Virus record (IMG/VR): IMGVR_UViG_3300042549_001196
Coordinates: 1-23,640 of that record
Length of the DNA stretch: 23,640 nucleotides
From: a virus
Strand: one strand, 5' to 3'
The notes beneath the pieces were generated by a model, which saw only the letters and a program-made list of their open reading frames with translations, searched no databases and was not told the DNA's origin. A program made the position numbers and the translations under genes. Of this stretch, positions 4,711 to 13,384 are shown piece by piece (position 1 is the stretch's first letter; each line of letters starts with the position of its first letter).

Positions 4711-6591
4711 CTAGTTTTCTACCGAACGCAAGGTTACTACAAGCGTTCCATTGAATGACCAGCTGTTACCCACAGAATCCACAGGTTCCCAAACAATATC
4801 TTCGAGAATGACGTTATGGGTGAAGGACCCTATTTGTAGGGTGATGATACGGGGCGATTCAATCAGGTCATCAAAGAACTCTTGCTGTTCATCAACATCG
4901 TAATAGTATTCCTTACCCTTTGCAGTTATTGACTTATGTAACATAATCGGGATAGAGAAGACCTGTGAACGGAATGGGGCGGCGTAGGCTCTAGCCATCC
5001 AACGGGTAAAGGTTGGTCCCGTAGTGGCGGTGGCTCGTTCTAGTACAAACTTAAACTCTGCTTCAATGGCTTTAGTATCCGACCCGTTAAATGAGTTCTC
5101 GGTATCACCAACCACAGACCATGTACCTGCAAATTCGTATGCGCCGTCATCAATTTTAAGGTATGAAGTGATAGACCCAACCAGGGGGATGGAGCGGGTG
5201 TCTATTTTAGCGATGAACTTACGGTCTGGGATTCCCCACCGCCATATGCCTGTTTCTATTTCGCCTGAAGCAACTAGGTTGTCGGCATCTTCAGCAATGA
5301 CTCCTACGCCTGAGATGGTGAATACTTTTTTGGTGGCGAAGGGGGTTACTGGGTCGTCAAAGATAACTACGTTGGTAACATTGGCGGTTGATGTACGCAT
5401 CAGGTCTGTAGCGAACGCAGGTGTGTTGGGTGCGGTAAACACGGACAGGTCTAAAGCTCCTAAACCTGTTGATACGCCGTCATAGTTTGACCATGTGAAG
5501 TAGGAGAATTTGCCGTTTGATGCAAACTTTTGTACGGCACCTGATGTGGGGATTAATTGTCCCGCTACAAGGTTTGAGTTGGAATCGGTGGAGCAGTATC
5601 GAACACCTTTGTTTGTGCCGATAAGGATGAAGCCGAGATAGCCACTGATGGCTGTAACCAATTCGCCTGTTGGTAATTCTAGTGCTACGACACCTTTGTC
5701 TAAGGTTCCGTCTGCTTTGATGGTGATTTTGTAGATAAGGGATTTTTTGCCTGAGAACCCTGCTGCGTACACAGCGTTTTGCCCTGTGGCTACACCCACG
5801 AAACGAAACGCTGTATCGTCGGGTTCAATCACCAAAGATTTGGTGCCAGTGTCACTAATCAAATGAAGGTCGTGGTCGTGCGCACCAAACATGTAGTTCT
5901 TAGCGAACCCAAGCATGGTGAAAGATTCAGAACCAGTAACAAATTTAGTATTTGAAATAATTGCAGGGTCGGTAGAAGGAATTACCTGTCTTATGCCATC
6001 AGCAGGGAAAGCAAGATAAACTTTGTTGCCGTCGGTAGCCATAGCCGCAACTGTTCCTGTAGCGGCAGCAGTACCACCAGCTTCGTCAACAACTGAAGTC
6101 CATGTAGGGCTGGCCGCATAGGGGTTGGTGCTGAATTTAACGTCACCATCCAGCGAAGCATAAACACGAGTACCACAAACAACCATGTGTTGCGTAGTAG
6201 AAGCGTTAGACAACGAAACTTTAGTTGCGTTATGCAAACTCAACTGTCCCTTAACCCAAGGGTTTATACCTTTAGATTTGTAAAACCGATACGGTACAGA
6301 CTCGGCAGTATCGGCATAGGTTTGCCCTGCACCCGCATGCCAAGAATCCTGACCACGCCTCCACAAACCACCAGGGTTAATCGCAGCCTCACCAGGGGTT
6401 GTTGAATCATCCGTAGAGTCTCGAACACGTTGTTCATAACCACGTTGAAACTTGCCTGATTTTTGGTCAACCATAAACGGGCGACCATCAATAGCGACAG
6501 GGAAAACGTTAGGGACTAGCGAAGATACTGCTGTGCCGGAATAGAAAGGGGGTGTCCCAAAGTACGGCAGGGTGAAGGTCGTAACCGGCAT
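4711..6591 (-). CDS. Tail hub/nozzle-type structural protein with beta-propeller-like repeats, 626 aa
   Basis: It has no Met/Cys-rich or catalytic signature. Residues about 120-440 are a series of short beta repeats of the form 'xxVYAAGFSGKKSLIYKI' and 'YLGFILIGTNKGVRYC', typical of a beta propeller. The C-terminal 150 residues are beta-rich (KFVLERATATTGPTFTRWMA, then EYYYDVDEQQEFFDDL). It lies 3 bases after the adaptor-like gene and before a collar fibre, so a tail hub or nozzle comparable in position to T7 gp12 is likely. I cannot prove homology; 'minor tail protein' is the safe label. Confidence 0.72.
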   Translation of the reverse strand: MPVTTFTLPYFGTPPFYSGTAVSSLVPNVFPVAIDGRPFMVDQKSGKFQRGYEQRVRDSTDDSTTPGEAAINPGGLWRRGQDSWHAGAGQTYADTAESVPYRFYKSKGINPWVKGQLSLHNATKVSLSNASTTQHMVVCGTRVYASLDGDVKFSTNPYAASPTWTSVVDEAGGTAAATGTVAAMATDGNKVYLAFPADGIRQVIPSTDPAIISNTKFVTGSESFTMLGFAKNYMFGAHDHDLHLISDTGTKSLVIEPDDTAFRFVGVATGQNAVYAAGFSGKKSLIYKITIKADGTLDKGVVALELPTGELVTAISGYLGFILIGTNKGVRYCSTDSNSNLVAGQLIPTSGAVQKFASNGKFSYFTWSNYDGVSTGLGALDLSVFTAPNTPAFATDLMRTSTANVTNVVIFDDPVTPFATKKVFTISGVGVIAEDADNLVASGEIETGIWRWGIPDRKFIAKIDTRSIPLVGSITSYLKIDDGAYEFAGTWSVVGDTENSFNGSDTKAIEAEFKFVLERATATTGPTFTRWMARAYAAPFRSQVFSIPIMLHKSITAKGKEYYYDVDEQQEFFDDLIESPRIITLQIGSFTHNVILEDIVWEPVDSVGNSWSFNGTLVVTLRSVEN

Positions 6592-6594
6592 GGG

Positions 6595-7482
6595 TTAATC
6601 CCTGCTGAGAAAAGTGGGGTATTGCCTTGCAAGTCGTGCCGCTTCAGCAGTGATACGGTCACGGCGCATACGAATGATGTTGTTAATAGAACTGGACACT
6701 GAGCCTGTTGGTACTTCTTCGGCGCGGCGGGTGTCGCCTTGTGATTCTGTGAAGTTGCGTTTCACTTCCCGTGGGGATACAAGTCTGATTTGTGCGCCCA
6801 TCATAAGGATGTCTTCAGCAGTAGAAGGGAAACCAGAAATGTTTTGTAGGTTTTGTGCTTCTGATGTGACGTTGGTAAACGGGGCTTTGTAGACAACAAT
6901 CATTTTTCCAGCACGGACTTGTTCATCAAAACGGATTGCGTATCCTGCACTGAAGTCGTCGTTTGGTAGGTCACGGATGAGTCGGCATTTGCGGATGACT
7001 GGATAGTCGGTGGCTATGTAGCGGATAGTTACAGATACGAGGTCAATGATTTTGTCTATGGTTGGCAAGCTAATCATGTTCCAAGTGCCGTTGTAGTTTA
7101 GTTCAAGGCTTTTGATTTGGTACAGGCCATTCATGGGGCTGGATAGGTCGTCTATTTCGGCGTTGATTGCTTCAAGTATTTGCGCTCGTGGGAACTTTGG
7201 GTCAACAATCGCTATTGAATTTGTGATGTGGGCTGTTGCGGTGGTGCCATTCCAGCCACGTTCAACGGTCACGGTTTTGGAACCTGAAGATACTTCCCAT
7301 ACGTACATCAGTTCGTTATCTATTTGGATAACACCACCAGCACGTATGCCGTTGAGGTCGTACTGGAAGACAATAGATGTTGAGGTAGCGGTCAGCGCAG
7401 CAGTTGTTTTGTTGCGTTCCTCTACTGTGCCAGACATTAACTGACGTACGGTGCGGTCTACTACTGTTCCAACTGTGGACAT
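6595..7482 (-). CDS. Head-tail adaptor-like structural protein, 295 aa
   Basis: After a short N-terminal helix, residues 26-95 form a beta domain (GGVIQIDNELMYVWEV, then VTVERGWNGTTATAH). A helix of the form ILEAINAEIDDLSS (102-115) and a long beta/alpha region follow, ending in a basic helical tail rich in Arg (IIRMRRDRITAEAARLARQY). The helical start after the beta domain resembles phage adaptor proteins that sit between portal and tail. An AAGGAG ribosome site is well placed before the ATG. It follows the glycosyltransferase after 28 bases and is 3 bases before the propeller-like gene. The adaptor call is moderate; virion protein is near certain. Confidence 0.68.
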   Translation of the reverse strand: MSTVGTVVDRTVRQLMSGTVEERNKTTAALTATSTSIVFQYDLNGIRAGGVIQIDNELMYVWEVSSGSKTVTVERGWNGTTATAHITNSIAIVDPKFPRAQILEAINAEIDDLSSPMNGLYQIKSLELNYNGTWNMISLPTIDKIIDLVSVTIRYIATDYPVIRKCRLIRDLPNDDFSAGYAIRFDEQVRAGKMIVVYKAPFTNVTSEAQNLQNISGFPSTAEDILMMGAQIRLVSPREVKRNFTESQGDTRRAEEVPTGSVSSSINNIIRMRRDRITAEAARLARQYPTFLSRD

Positions 7483-7510
7483 GCAAACTCCTTGTGTTCA
7501 GCCAAGGCAA

Positions 7511-8548
7511 TCATAGCCTATAGTGGGTCAGGTTTGTTTTGAGTCTTTCATCTGTTGGGTTTAACGCGACAGCATTGGAGCCGTGGAAGAACGCTTCGTC
7601 GCTGTCTCCGAGGTGGTGGCAGGCGATTGCCATGAGGTCGTGTGGGAGCCATCCCCATGCTTCTGCTTCGCATAGATAGTCCAATGGTTTTTCGGTGATT
7701 GCTAAAGCCGAGGATGCTGCGTTTCTACATCCGAGCCAGTTGTGTTCGTTGTGGTAGTAGAGGGCTAGGTCTACCCATGATTCTCGACGGGTTGGGTCTT
7801 CAGCTATGGCACGGTAAAGGTGGTAGTCAACTGCGTTGGGAACCATTTTGGCTAAGTACCGGTGGGATGCTGCTCGTTCTGGGAACCATGTTGCTAGGTC
7901 TAGGTGACGTGCGAAATGGTATTGAGCTAATCCGTAGTCACCGTGGAAGTACAGTTCACGGGCTAGGTAGAACTGGTTGCGGTCATCACGGGGGTCTTCT
8001 TCTACAGCAAGTTTGAGTAGGGGCAGGTATTGGCTGCGGGACTTTGAGCTGTCTGGATGGTGGTGGATTTCTAAACCATCTACCCAATGTTGGGTTTCTG
8101 TGTCTAATGGTTTGAGGACTTCGTGGACTGGGTGTTTCCAAATGTAGCCGTGTCTGCTGTGGATTTTGTCGCCACCGTAGGTGAGTCCTTCGGTTCCGTC
8201 GGGGTTCCATGACCATGTGTATTTGTATCGGGGTCGGGTGATACCAGTAGGGGTTGCTTCTAGTTTTTCACGCCATCCTGGTTGCAGAACTTCATCCATG
8301 TCCAGTGCGATGCACAGGTCTATGTCTTGGGGGAGCATGGAAAGTGCGGTGTTGCGGGCTGTGTCAAATCGCCACGGGCTGAACTCACGGGTGACGGTGT
8401 GGATACCGAGGGAGTGGGCTAGGTGGGTGGTGTTATCTGTGGAGCCTGTGTCAAGGATTAAGAGATGGTCTGCTTCTTTAGCGGAATCAGCCCATCGTTG
8501 GACAAAGGCTTCTTCGTTCTTGGCGATTGTGTATACGGCTATTTTCAT
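7511..8548 (-). CDS. Glycosyltransferase family 2 (GT-A) with TPR-like C-terminal half, 345 aa
   Basis: The N-terminal half carries the GT2 hallmarks: TIAKNEEAF at residues 7-15, LILDTGSTDNT (30-40, nucleotide-sugar binding), FDTARN (61-66), and the metal-binding ALDMDE (81-86) in place of DxD. KHPVHEVL (138-145) and HHHP (162-165) follow. Residues about 175-345 are helical TPR-like repeats (FYLARELYFHGDYGLAQYHF; DEAFFHGSNAVALNPTDERL), as in SunS-like and TPR-fused transferases. It would transfer a sugar to a protein or cell-wall acceptor. It is embedded among tail-fibre genes and overlaps the upstream gene by ATGA, so decoration of virion fibres or host surface is inferred. Sampled lines are 57-60% G+C, higher than its neighbours. 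Confidence 0.88.
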   Translation of the reverse strand: MKIAVYTIAKNEEAFVQRWADSAKEADHLLILDTGSTDNTTHLAHSLGIHTVTREFSPWRFDTARNTALSMLPQDIDLCIALDMDEVLQPGWREKLEATPTGITRPRYKYTWSWNPDGTEGLTYGGDKIHSRHGYIWKHPVHEVLKPLDTETQHWVDGLEIHHHPDSSKSRSQYLPLLKLAVEEDPRDDRNQFYLARELYFHGDYGLAQYHFARHLDLATWFPERAASHRYLAKMVPNAVDYHLYRAIAEDPTRRESWVDLALYYHNEHNWLGCRNAASSALAITEKPLDYLCEAEAWGWLPHDLMAIACHHLGDSDEAFFHGSNAVALNPTDERLKTNLTHYRL

Positions 8549-9636
8549 TGGTTAGCCAATGCTAAAGCCAAATCTTTTTTGCGTTTCAACACACCCCATC
8601 TGAGGGTGTAAACGTTAAACCCGTTACCGTAATTGTCTGGTATTAATCCTAAAGCATCTTGATAGTTGTCTAATGTAAATGTATTTTCAATACGCATTTG
8701 CTCAATCGTTTCAGCAAATTCTTGGTCGGCAGAGTCAACATCAAAATGGATTGCAGCATCAAGATTGCCGTATTCTGGATAGCAAGATAGCAAATTAGCA
8801 AGTGACATGTGAGCCATTTTGCGTTTAACAAAATCAAGTAATCCTTGATTTGTTTCAACCACATCCGCAGGTCGTCTGCGGGCATCGGTGCTACCTAAGA
8901 AATACTGTGCTACTTGCATATTGGTTTGGTCGGCAACTAATGAACCATTAAACCCTAGTTGGTTAAGAAACTCTTTAGCGTCAAGAACTATTGGTTCCGT
9001 ACTATTAAATGGTGCTTCAGCAAGTGTTGCCCATTCAGTTAACAAACGGAACATCTCGGATAATGTTATGGCAGAACTAGGAATAATATCTTCGTTAATA
9101 GTGTAGTTCTTTACATATCCTTCTTCACTAGTAGAAAGATACATTAAATTTGCTACACCATTTATATTTATAATTGGTTCATAAACAACAACATCTTCTG
9201 CTTTGATTTGTGGGTAAAGAAAAAAACCATCTGGCGTGATATATCTTTGTGGACCATAAAAAGTATTGTCACAACGCCAATCATTAGGGTCAACATAAAT
9301 AGGTATAGAATTACACAATATAAAAACGCCTTTATTGTTGTAATCCAATGTTGGATTCCAATATGGCATTACACGCTCAAAAGGTATCGCACTAACGTAT
9401 TCTTCTGCATCTCCGCATACAGCAACAAAACTATATACTGTTTGCATATTCCAATAATAATTAAACGCTATAAGAAGTTTTCCGTCGGGCATACGATGTA
9501 AGTCGTAGTTGTTAAATTCTTCATCACCAGCTGGGGTTCTACGAAACAACTTTACAGATTCATCTGTGATGTTGTCTAGCATATAAAACAATTTGCGATG
9601 TTCTAAATTATTTATGTTGTAAGGTTTTGCTTCCAT
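8545..9636 (-). CDS. AT-rich protein of unknown function upstream of the glycosyltransferase, 363 aa
   Basis: I do not recognise a family. The product is rich in Asn, Tyr and Phe. An N-terminal half of beta-strand character (KLLIAFNYYWNMQTVYSFVA; GFFLYPQIKAEDVVVYEP) precedes a helical C-terminal half (AITLSEMFRLLTEWATLAEA; DFVKRKMAHMSLANLLSCYP) and a basic end (KRKKDLALALANQ). There is no signal peptide or membrane segment. The ATG is preceded by AAAGGGGAATC and starts 9 bases after the polyglycine adhesin gene; the stop overlaps the glycosyltransferase start as ATGA. Two sampled lines are only 33-35% G+C, clearly lower than flanking genes, which suggests separate acquisition. It could be a glycosyltransferase partner, a modified acceptor, or a virion protein. 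Confidence 0.75.
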   Translation of the reverse strand: MEAKPYNINNLEHRKLFYMLDNITDESVKLFRRTPAGDEEFNNYDLHRMPDGKLLIAFNYYWNMQTVYSFVAVCGDAEEYVSAIPFERVMPYWNPTLDYNNKGVFILCNSIPIYVDPNDWRCDNTFYGPQRYITPDGFFLYPQIKAEDVVVYEPIININGVANLMYLSTSEEGYVKNYTINEDIIPSSAITLSEMFRLLTEWATLAEAPFNSTEPIVLDAKEFLNQLGFNGSLVADQTNMQVAQYFLGSTDARRRPADVVETNQGLLDFVKRKMAHMSLANLLSCYPEYGNLDAAIHFDVDSADQEFAETIEQMRIENTFTLDNYQDALGLIPDNYGNGFNVYTLRWGVLKRKKDLALALANQ

Positions 9637-9645
9637 GATTCCCCT

Positions 9646-10671
9646 TTAAGGTCCGTAGTAATAGAAAAATACTAGTCCAGCACTACCTGCTTGGATTCCA
9701 GTTAAACCGAATCCTCCGTTACCGCCAGCACCATGATTATTAGGATTTCCGTGGGAACCATTTGCATTACTGTTGGTAGAACCACCGCCACCACCAGAGT
9801 TACCCCAAACACCATTACCGTCACCACCGTTACCAGCAGCAGCAAGACTGCCGTTACCGCCATTAGCATCCATTCCAGCACCACCACCAGCACGAGTTGT
9901 TGGTATTTTAGCACCATCAGTATAAAAACTACCGCCAGTACGGGCTACACCTTCACCACTGCCTAGGTTCCCACCTCTACCTTGATGTATGCCACCTTCA
10001 CCACCGCCTGCCGTGTATGAAGGGAAGTTGGTCCCACTTAAAGTTGTGCTAAGACCATTACCGCCATTACTAGATGCTGTACCACTATTATCACCAGCAC
10101 CACCACCACTACCAATACCAATACTTAATACGCCACTAGTACCAGTAAATGCACTTGAATGTGTATTTGTTGAACGAAGCCCACCTGCACCACCGCCGCC
10201 GCCACTGAAGGCTCCGCCACCTCCACCTCCAATAATAACAAACACTGGTAAAGCCGTAGGGTTTACGCCAGAAACAGTTGGAACGGTAAACGAATACAAA
10301 CCAGGAGTAGAGTTTGAATAAGTTAGTTTTCTCCATGTAGTAAACGAAGTAGAAGCAGAAGTAACAGAACCAATACTAGATGAGACTACAGCACGAACAT
10401 AATATAACTGACCAGAATCATTAATTGTTAATCCAGTGACAGTTGCGCTAGAAGAAAACGAACCAGTACCAGAACCAGAACCTACAACAGGCGTAAAAGA
10501 ACTAAAGTTGGAAACCGTACTGTAATGAAAAATCACTGTCGTGTTGGCTAGGTTGCCGTTAACTGTGGCGTTAAGAACTGCACGACTTTCCGTAACACCG
10601 GTTACGGCGTTTATTGTTACTGTAGGTCGTAGGTTTATAGCACCACCGAACACTCCACGACGGATGGGCAT
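9646..10671 (-). CDS. Polyglycine-rich tail adhesin with FN3-like domain, 341 aa
   Basis: Residues about 16-113 look like a fibronectin-III-type beta sandwich (AVTGVTESRAVLNATVNGN; SGQLYYVRAVVSSSIGSVTS). After a linker, residues 147-335 are dominated by Gly runs (IIGGGGGGAFSGGGGGAGG; GNSGGGGGSTN) broken by short loops, ending FFYYYGP. Glycine-run adhesins of this type (for example S16/T4-like gp38) fold as packed polyglycine-II helices whose loops contact receptors. The start overlaps the stop of the collagen-like fibre gene (TAATG). Fibre-tip adhesin is the best call; the FN3 assignment is by pattern only. Confidence 0.8.
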   Translation of the reverse strand: MPIRRGVFGGAINLRPTVTINAVTGVTESRAVLNATVNGNLANTTVIFHYSTVSNFSSFTPVVGSGSGTGSFSSSATVTGLTINDSGQLYYVRAVVSSSIGSVTSASTSFTTWRKLTYSNSTPGLYSFTVPTVSGVNPTALPVFVIIGGGGGGAFSGGGGGAGGLRSTNTHSSAFTGTSGVLSIGIGSGGGAGDNSGTASSNGGNGLSTTLSGTNFPSYTAGGGEGGIHQGRGGNLGSGEGVARTGGSFYTDGAKIPTTRAGGGAGMDANGGNGSLAAAGNGGDGNGVWGNSGGGGGSTNSNANGSHGNPNNHGAGGNGGFGLTGIQAGSAGLVFFYYYGP

Positions 10672-12461
10672 TATGCGCTCAAATCGCCAATGAGAACAAA
10701 ACTGTTAGAGCCGATACAAAACAAAGCCGCACTTGAATACTGGGTTCGCAGCTTCAACCCTGGTGTACCAACGAGCGTTGCACCACCAGCAGAAACCGTT
10801 ACTTGACCAGCACCAAGGCTGAGTAGGTCAATGCTTTGACCAGCAGTAGCTCCAGTAGAAGTACCAACAGTTACGGTCACAGCCGAAGGGTTATTTAATG
10901 TAACCATTTTTCCTAAGTCTGCTGTTAGTAATGTGTACGTCGTTCCTGTTTGTGTATTAACTGTTTGAGCTGTAGTGAATGTTCCTGTTGCGCCAGTAGG
11001 ACCCGTAGCACCTATTGGACCTGCGGGTCCAGTTACCGTACTTGCTGCACCTGTAGGTCCAGTTGGTCCTGTTGGTCCTGTGTCTCCTGCGTTTCCTTGA
11101 ATACCTTGTGTGCCTTGTGTACCTGTCGGTCCTTGCGCACCTGTAGGACCAGTAGCCCCATCTGCTCCAGCACCGCCAGCGGCACCTGTAGGTCCAGTTG
11201 GTCCAGTGACAGTAGAAGCCGCACCAGTGCCACCAGTTGCCCCTGTAGGACCCGTAGGCCCAGTTGCACCAGTAGGTCCCGTAACAGTAGACGCTGCGCC
11301 GGTTGCGCCAGTAGGACCCGTAGGTCCGATGTTGGCAATAACTAAAAGAACATTGTGGTTATTAGCAAAGTTTGTTGTGCCTGTGCCACCGCTAGAAACA
11401 TAAGAAACAGGAACATCAAGATAAGAGTTTCCGTAATCCGTAATCGTTGCGCTAACAGTAAACTTTTGAAAGTTAGCAGAGTTATTTGCGTCTTGAATAT
11501 AAACAGTATCGTTTGGTTTTAATAAACCAAGAAACAAGTCAATGTCGTAACCATCAACATCAATGTGGTTTATCTGCAATTGTGTCGCAGATATTTGAGT
11601 TGCGTTGTTATACGCAATCCTGGCAGTACCAGGGTTACCAGTTGTTGTACCTGTGTCAATTCTGTAGTCATAAAAACTTGACGATTGCCCTTGTGGACCT
11701 GTCGGACCTGTTGGTCCTGTAACGGTAGAAGCCGCACCTGTAGCACCTGTTGCACCTATCGGTCCCGTAGGTCCTGTAGAACCTGTAGGTCCTGTCACTG
11801 TTGAGTCGGCTCCTGTTGCACCTGTTGGTCCTGTAGGACCTGTAGGTCCTTGTGAACCAGTCGGTCCAGTGTTACCTATAATCCCTTGTGGTCCTTGTGT
11901 ACCTGTCGGTCCTTGCGCACCCGTAGGACCAGTCACTCCTTGTGGACCCGTAGGACCCGTCACTGTAGAAGCGGCTCCTGTAGGACCAGTAGGTCCAGTC
12001 ACTGTGGAAGCAGCCCCAGTAGGTCCTGTAGGACCCGTAACGTTACTTGCGTCACCTTGCGCCCCTGTAGGACCCGTCGGACCTGTAGGACCCGTTACGC
12101 CTTGGCTACCAGTAGGACCAGTAGGACCTGTAACGCCTTGAATACCTTGGGACCCTGTAGGACCTGTTACACCTTGCGACCCCGTAGGACCAGTAGAACC
12201 AGTCGGTCCAGTTACACCCTGTGAACCAGTAGAACCCGTAGGACCCGTAGGACCCGTTATACCCTGAGGACCAGTAGGACCAGTCGCGCCCTGAGGACCA
12301 GAGTTACCCGTAGTAACAACCGAAATAACAGCATCAACCGTAGTAGCCGACGTAGCCGGAATAACAACAGACCCAACAGTTTCAGTAGTGCGGGTAACCG
12401 CAATCAGATAAGTAGCTAAAGAAGTACCGCCACGATTGACCGTGATAAGGGTCGTAGCCAT
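10671..12461 (-). CDS. Collagen-like tail fibre with internal globular domain, 596 aa
   Basis: An N-terminal head (1-54) precedes Gly-Pro-Thr-type collagen triplets at about 55-257. A globular beta domain at about 258-375 interrupts them ([32 protein letters not shown]). A second collagen stretch follows (about 376-490), then a C-terminal beta domain with the common fibre-tip pattern ([29 protein letters not shown]). Such proteins form trimeric rods. It starts 2 bases after the Ig-like gene and shares a TAATG with the polyglycine adhesin, so the three are made together. Gly-X-Y with Thr in place of hydroxyproline is typical of phage collagens. Confidence 0.88.
   Translation of the reverse strand: MATTLITVNRGGTSLATYLIAVTRTTETVGSVVIPATSATTVDAVISVVTTGNSGPQGATGPTGPQGITGPTGPTGSTGSQGVTGPTGSTGPTGSQGVTGPTGSQGIQGVTGPTGPTGSQGVTGPTGPTGPTGAQGDASNVTGPTGPTGAASTVTGPTGPTGAASTVTGPTGPQGVTGPTGAQGPTGTQGPQGIIGNTGPTGSQGPTGPTGPTGATGADSTVTGPTGSTGPTGPIGATGATGAASTVTGPTGPTGPQGQSSSFYDYRIDTGTTTGNPGTARIAYNNATQISATQLQINHIDVDGYDIDLFLGLLKPNDTVYIQDANNSANFQKFTVSATITDYGNSYLDVPVSYVSSGGTGTTNFANNHNVLLVIANIGPTGPTGATGAASTVTGPTGATGPTGPTGATGGTGAASTVTGPTGPTGAAGGAGADGATGPTGAQGPTGTQGTQGIQGNAGDTGPTGPTGPTGAASTVTGPAGPIGATGPTGATGTFTTAQTVNTQTGTTYTLLTADLGKMVTLNNPSAVTVTVGTSTGATAGQSIDLLSLGAGQVTVSAGGATLVGTPGLKLRTQYSSAALFCIGSNSFVLIGDLSA
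10988..11332 (-). repeat. Collagen-like Gly-X-Y coding repeat, second tract
   Basis: A second run of about 115 residues of Gly-X-Y triplets after the internal globular domain, again with repeated [11 protein letters not shown] units that match copies in the first tract. Shared units between the two tracts could allow recombination that removes the domain between them. Confidence 0.82.
11688..12299 (-). repeat. Collagen-like Gly-X-Y coding repeat, first tract
   Basis: About 200 residues of [12 protein letters not shown] triplets, with near-identical 9- and 18-base units (GGTCCTACGGGT-like). Includes several copies of an [13 protein letters not shown]-type 13-residue unit. The tract is likely prone to length change by slippage or recombination. 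Confidence 0.85.
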
Positions 12462-12463
12462 TG

Positions 12464-12802
12464 TTACCTAGTTACGTCAGCAAGAACCGTGATGTTGCCA
12501 GCAAGAATCGTAGAGACAGTCCCCGAAGCGGTTTCCTGCAAATCCCAGAAATACAATCCAGCAGACAAAGCAGCCGACGAAGTAGCAGACAACACACAAG
12601 TAACTTGCCCCGTAGCAGCAGAAGTAACAGTGCAAGTAAACGAAGCTTTGATAGTGGTGGAGTCCTGCTGGCTACGAATCTGAGATGCGTAGGTACGACC
12701 AGTGATATCAACAGCTGTAGACCCGTCAGTCGTAATGGTTACGATGAGGGTTTCAGTGTCACCACGAGTGATGGTTAGGTCTTGGTCAGCAGGTTGGGCC
12801 AT
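12464..12802 (-). CDS. Ig/BppU-N-like tail-associated protein, 112 aa
   Basis: The sequence begins with a strand pattern often seen in phage baseplate-upper or fibre N-terminal domains: [18 protein letters not shown], then [14 protein letters not shown], and a final GLYFWDLQE strand followed by a short [14 protein letters not shown] end. BppU-N-like domains are usually fused to larger fibres; here the domain stands alone. It ends 2 bases before the collagen-like fibre gene, suggesting a mounting or capping partner for that fibre. A head-tail connection role is the main alternative. The fold is inferred by pattern. Confidence 0.7.
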   Translation of the reverse strand: MAQPADQDLTITRGDTETLIVTITTDGSTAVDITGRTYASQIRSQQDSTTIKASFTCTVTSAATGQVTCVLSATSSAALSAGLYFWDLQETASGTVSTILAGNITVLADVTR

Positions 12803-12820
12803 ACACCACCGATAATAGCA

Positions 12821-13093
12821 CTAAAGCGGTGCAGGTGTACCTTCAATTTGATGCCGAGAAGTAGCCAGTTGTTCAACAGCGTGGCACCCATCAATCGTTT
12901 TAGGTTGCAAACCTTCAGCCCGTAAACGCTTATACGCAGGCATATCTTTAGACCAGTTCTTTTCACGTTGGTTAATAGACGCAACCGATTCACCCTTAGT
13001 GGTCGTGGAGTTAGACCCCATCTGAACCCCTGCAACCCTGCAACCAAAACAACCCTCAACATCCAAACCTGGATGTGTTTCCCTATGCTTCAA
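12821..13093 (-). CDS. Small conserved phage protein with CxxC motif, 90 aa
   Basis: The start is a TTG at 13093, chosen because GGAGAC sits 4 bases upstream (it lies in the end of the previous gene, overlapping by 11 bases). The product has H7 in THPGLDVEGCFGC with C15/C18, then a second Cys-His pair (C70/H71) in IDGCH, a plausible zinc site. The middle has RLRAEGLQPKTIDGC, a pattern I recall from small actinophage proteins located after capsid or replication genes. Function unknown; a nucleic-acid-associated or small structural role is possible. Confidence 0.75.
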   Translation of the reverse strand: MKHRETHPGLDVEGCFGCRVAGVQMGSNSTTTKGESVASINQREKNWSKDMPAYKRLRAEGLQPKTIDGCHAVEQLATSRHQIEGTPAPL

Positions 13094-13340
13094 TGTAGTC
13101 TCCGTATCCCGCAGCGATTAGGTCTGCTTCTTCTGTGGCATCAATCGTATGGACATGACCACCGTGGTAGGTAATAGCAATATCTTCTTGTTCTGCTGGT
13201 TGGTACTCAGTGAAAGAACCGTCATTCATTTTGAACACGTTACGACCACGGCGGCCTGGTTTGAGAACGGCAAGGATGCCACGCTCACCTGGCAATGCCC
13301 AGTTCACGTAGTTATCTGTGGGCGGTTTGAAAGTTGTCAT
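13083..13340 (-). CDS. Small conserved protein downstream of major capsid gene, 85 aa
   Basis: The start is set at ATG 13340 (MTTFKPPTDNYVNWALPGER). An in-frame ATG 27 bases upstream would lie inside the terminator stem and is unlikely. The body (GILAVLKPGRRGRNVFKMND, then DIAITYHGGHVHTIDATEEA, AAGYGDYIEA) is a compact alpha/beta pattern I recall in short actinophage genes near capsid or tail genes. There is no clear ribosome site, and it lies just after the terminator, so expression depends on read-through. Function not known; a small virion or head-completion protein is possible. Confidence 0.74.
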   Translation of the reverse strand: MTTFKPPTDNYVNWALPGERGILAVLKPGRRGRNVFKMNDGSFTEYQPAEQEDIAITYHGGHVHTIDATEEADLIAAGYGDYIEA

Positions 13341-13354
13341 AGCTAGAGAATAAC

Positions 13355-13384
13355 AAAAGCCCCCCACCGAAGTGAGGGGCTTTC
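13355..13384 (-). terminator. Factor-independent terminator after the major capsid gene
   Basis: On the minus strand a 12-bp stem (one G-T wobble) closes a TTCG tetraloop with a C-G pair, and a T-run (TTTTGTT) follows. The arms are 13372-13383 and 13356-13367. It lies 20 bases after the capsid gene's stop and only 15 bases before the next start codon. The structure is textbook; how leaky it is cannot be seen. Confidence 0.88.

Noticed and set aside
7483-7510. CCTTG/CAAGG pairing that could mask the ribosome site of the adaptor-like gene
   Set aside because: Only 5 bp with an 8-base loop, expected by chance near any AAGGAG; not strong enough to call.
10950-12224. Cys/Ser/Arg-rich and Pro/Val-rich frames on the plus strand
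   Set aside because: They are complements of the collagen-like repeats in the fibre gene. Repeated Gly-Pro-Thr codons read backwards give such patterns.
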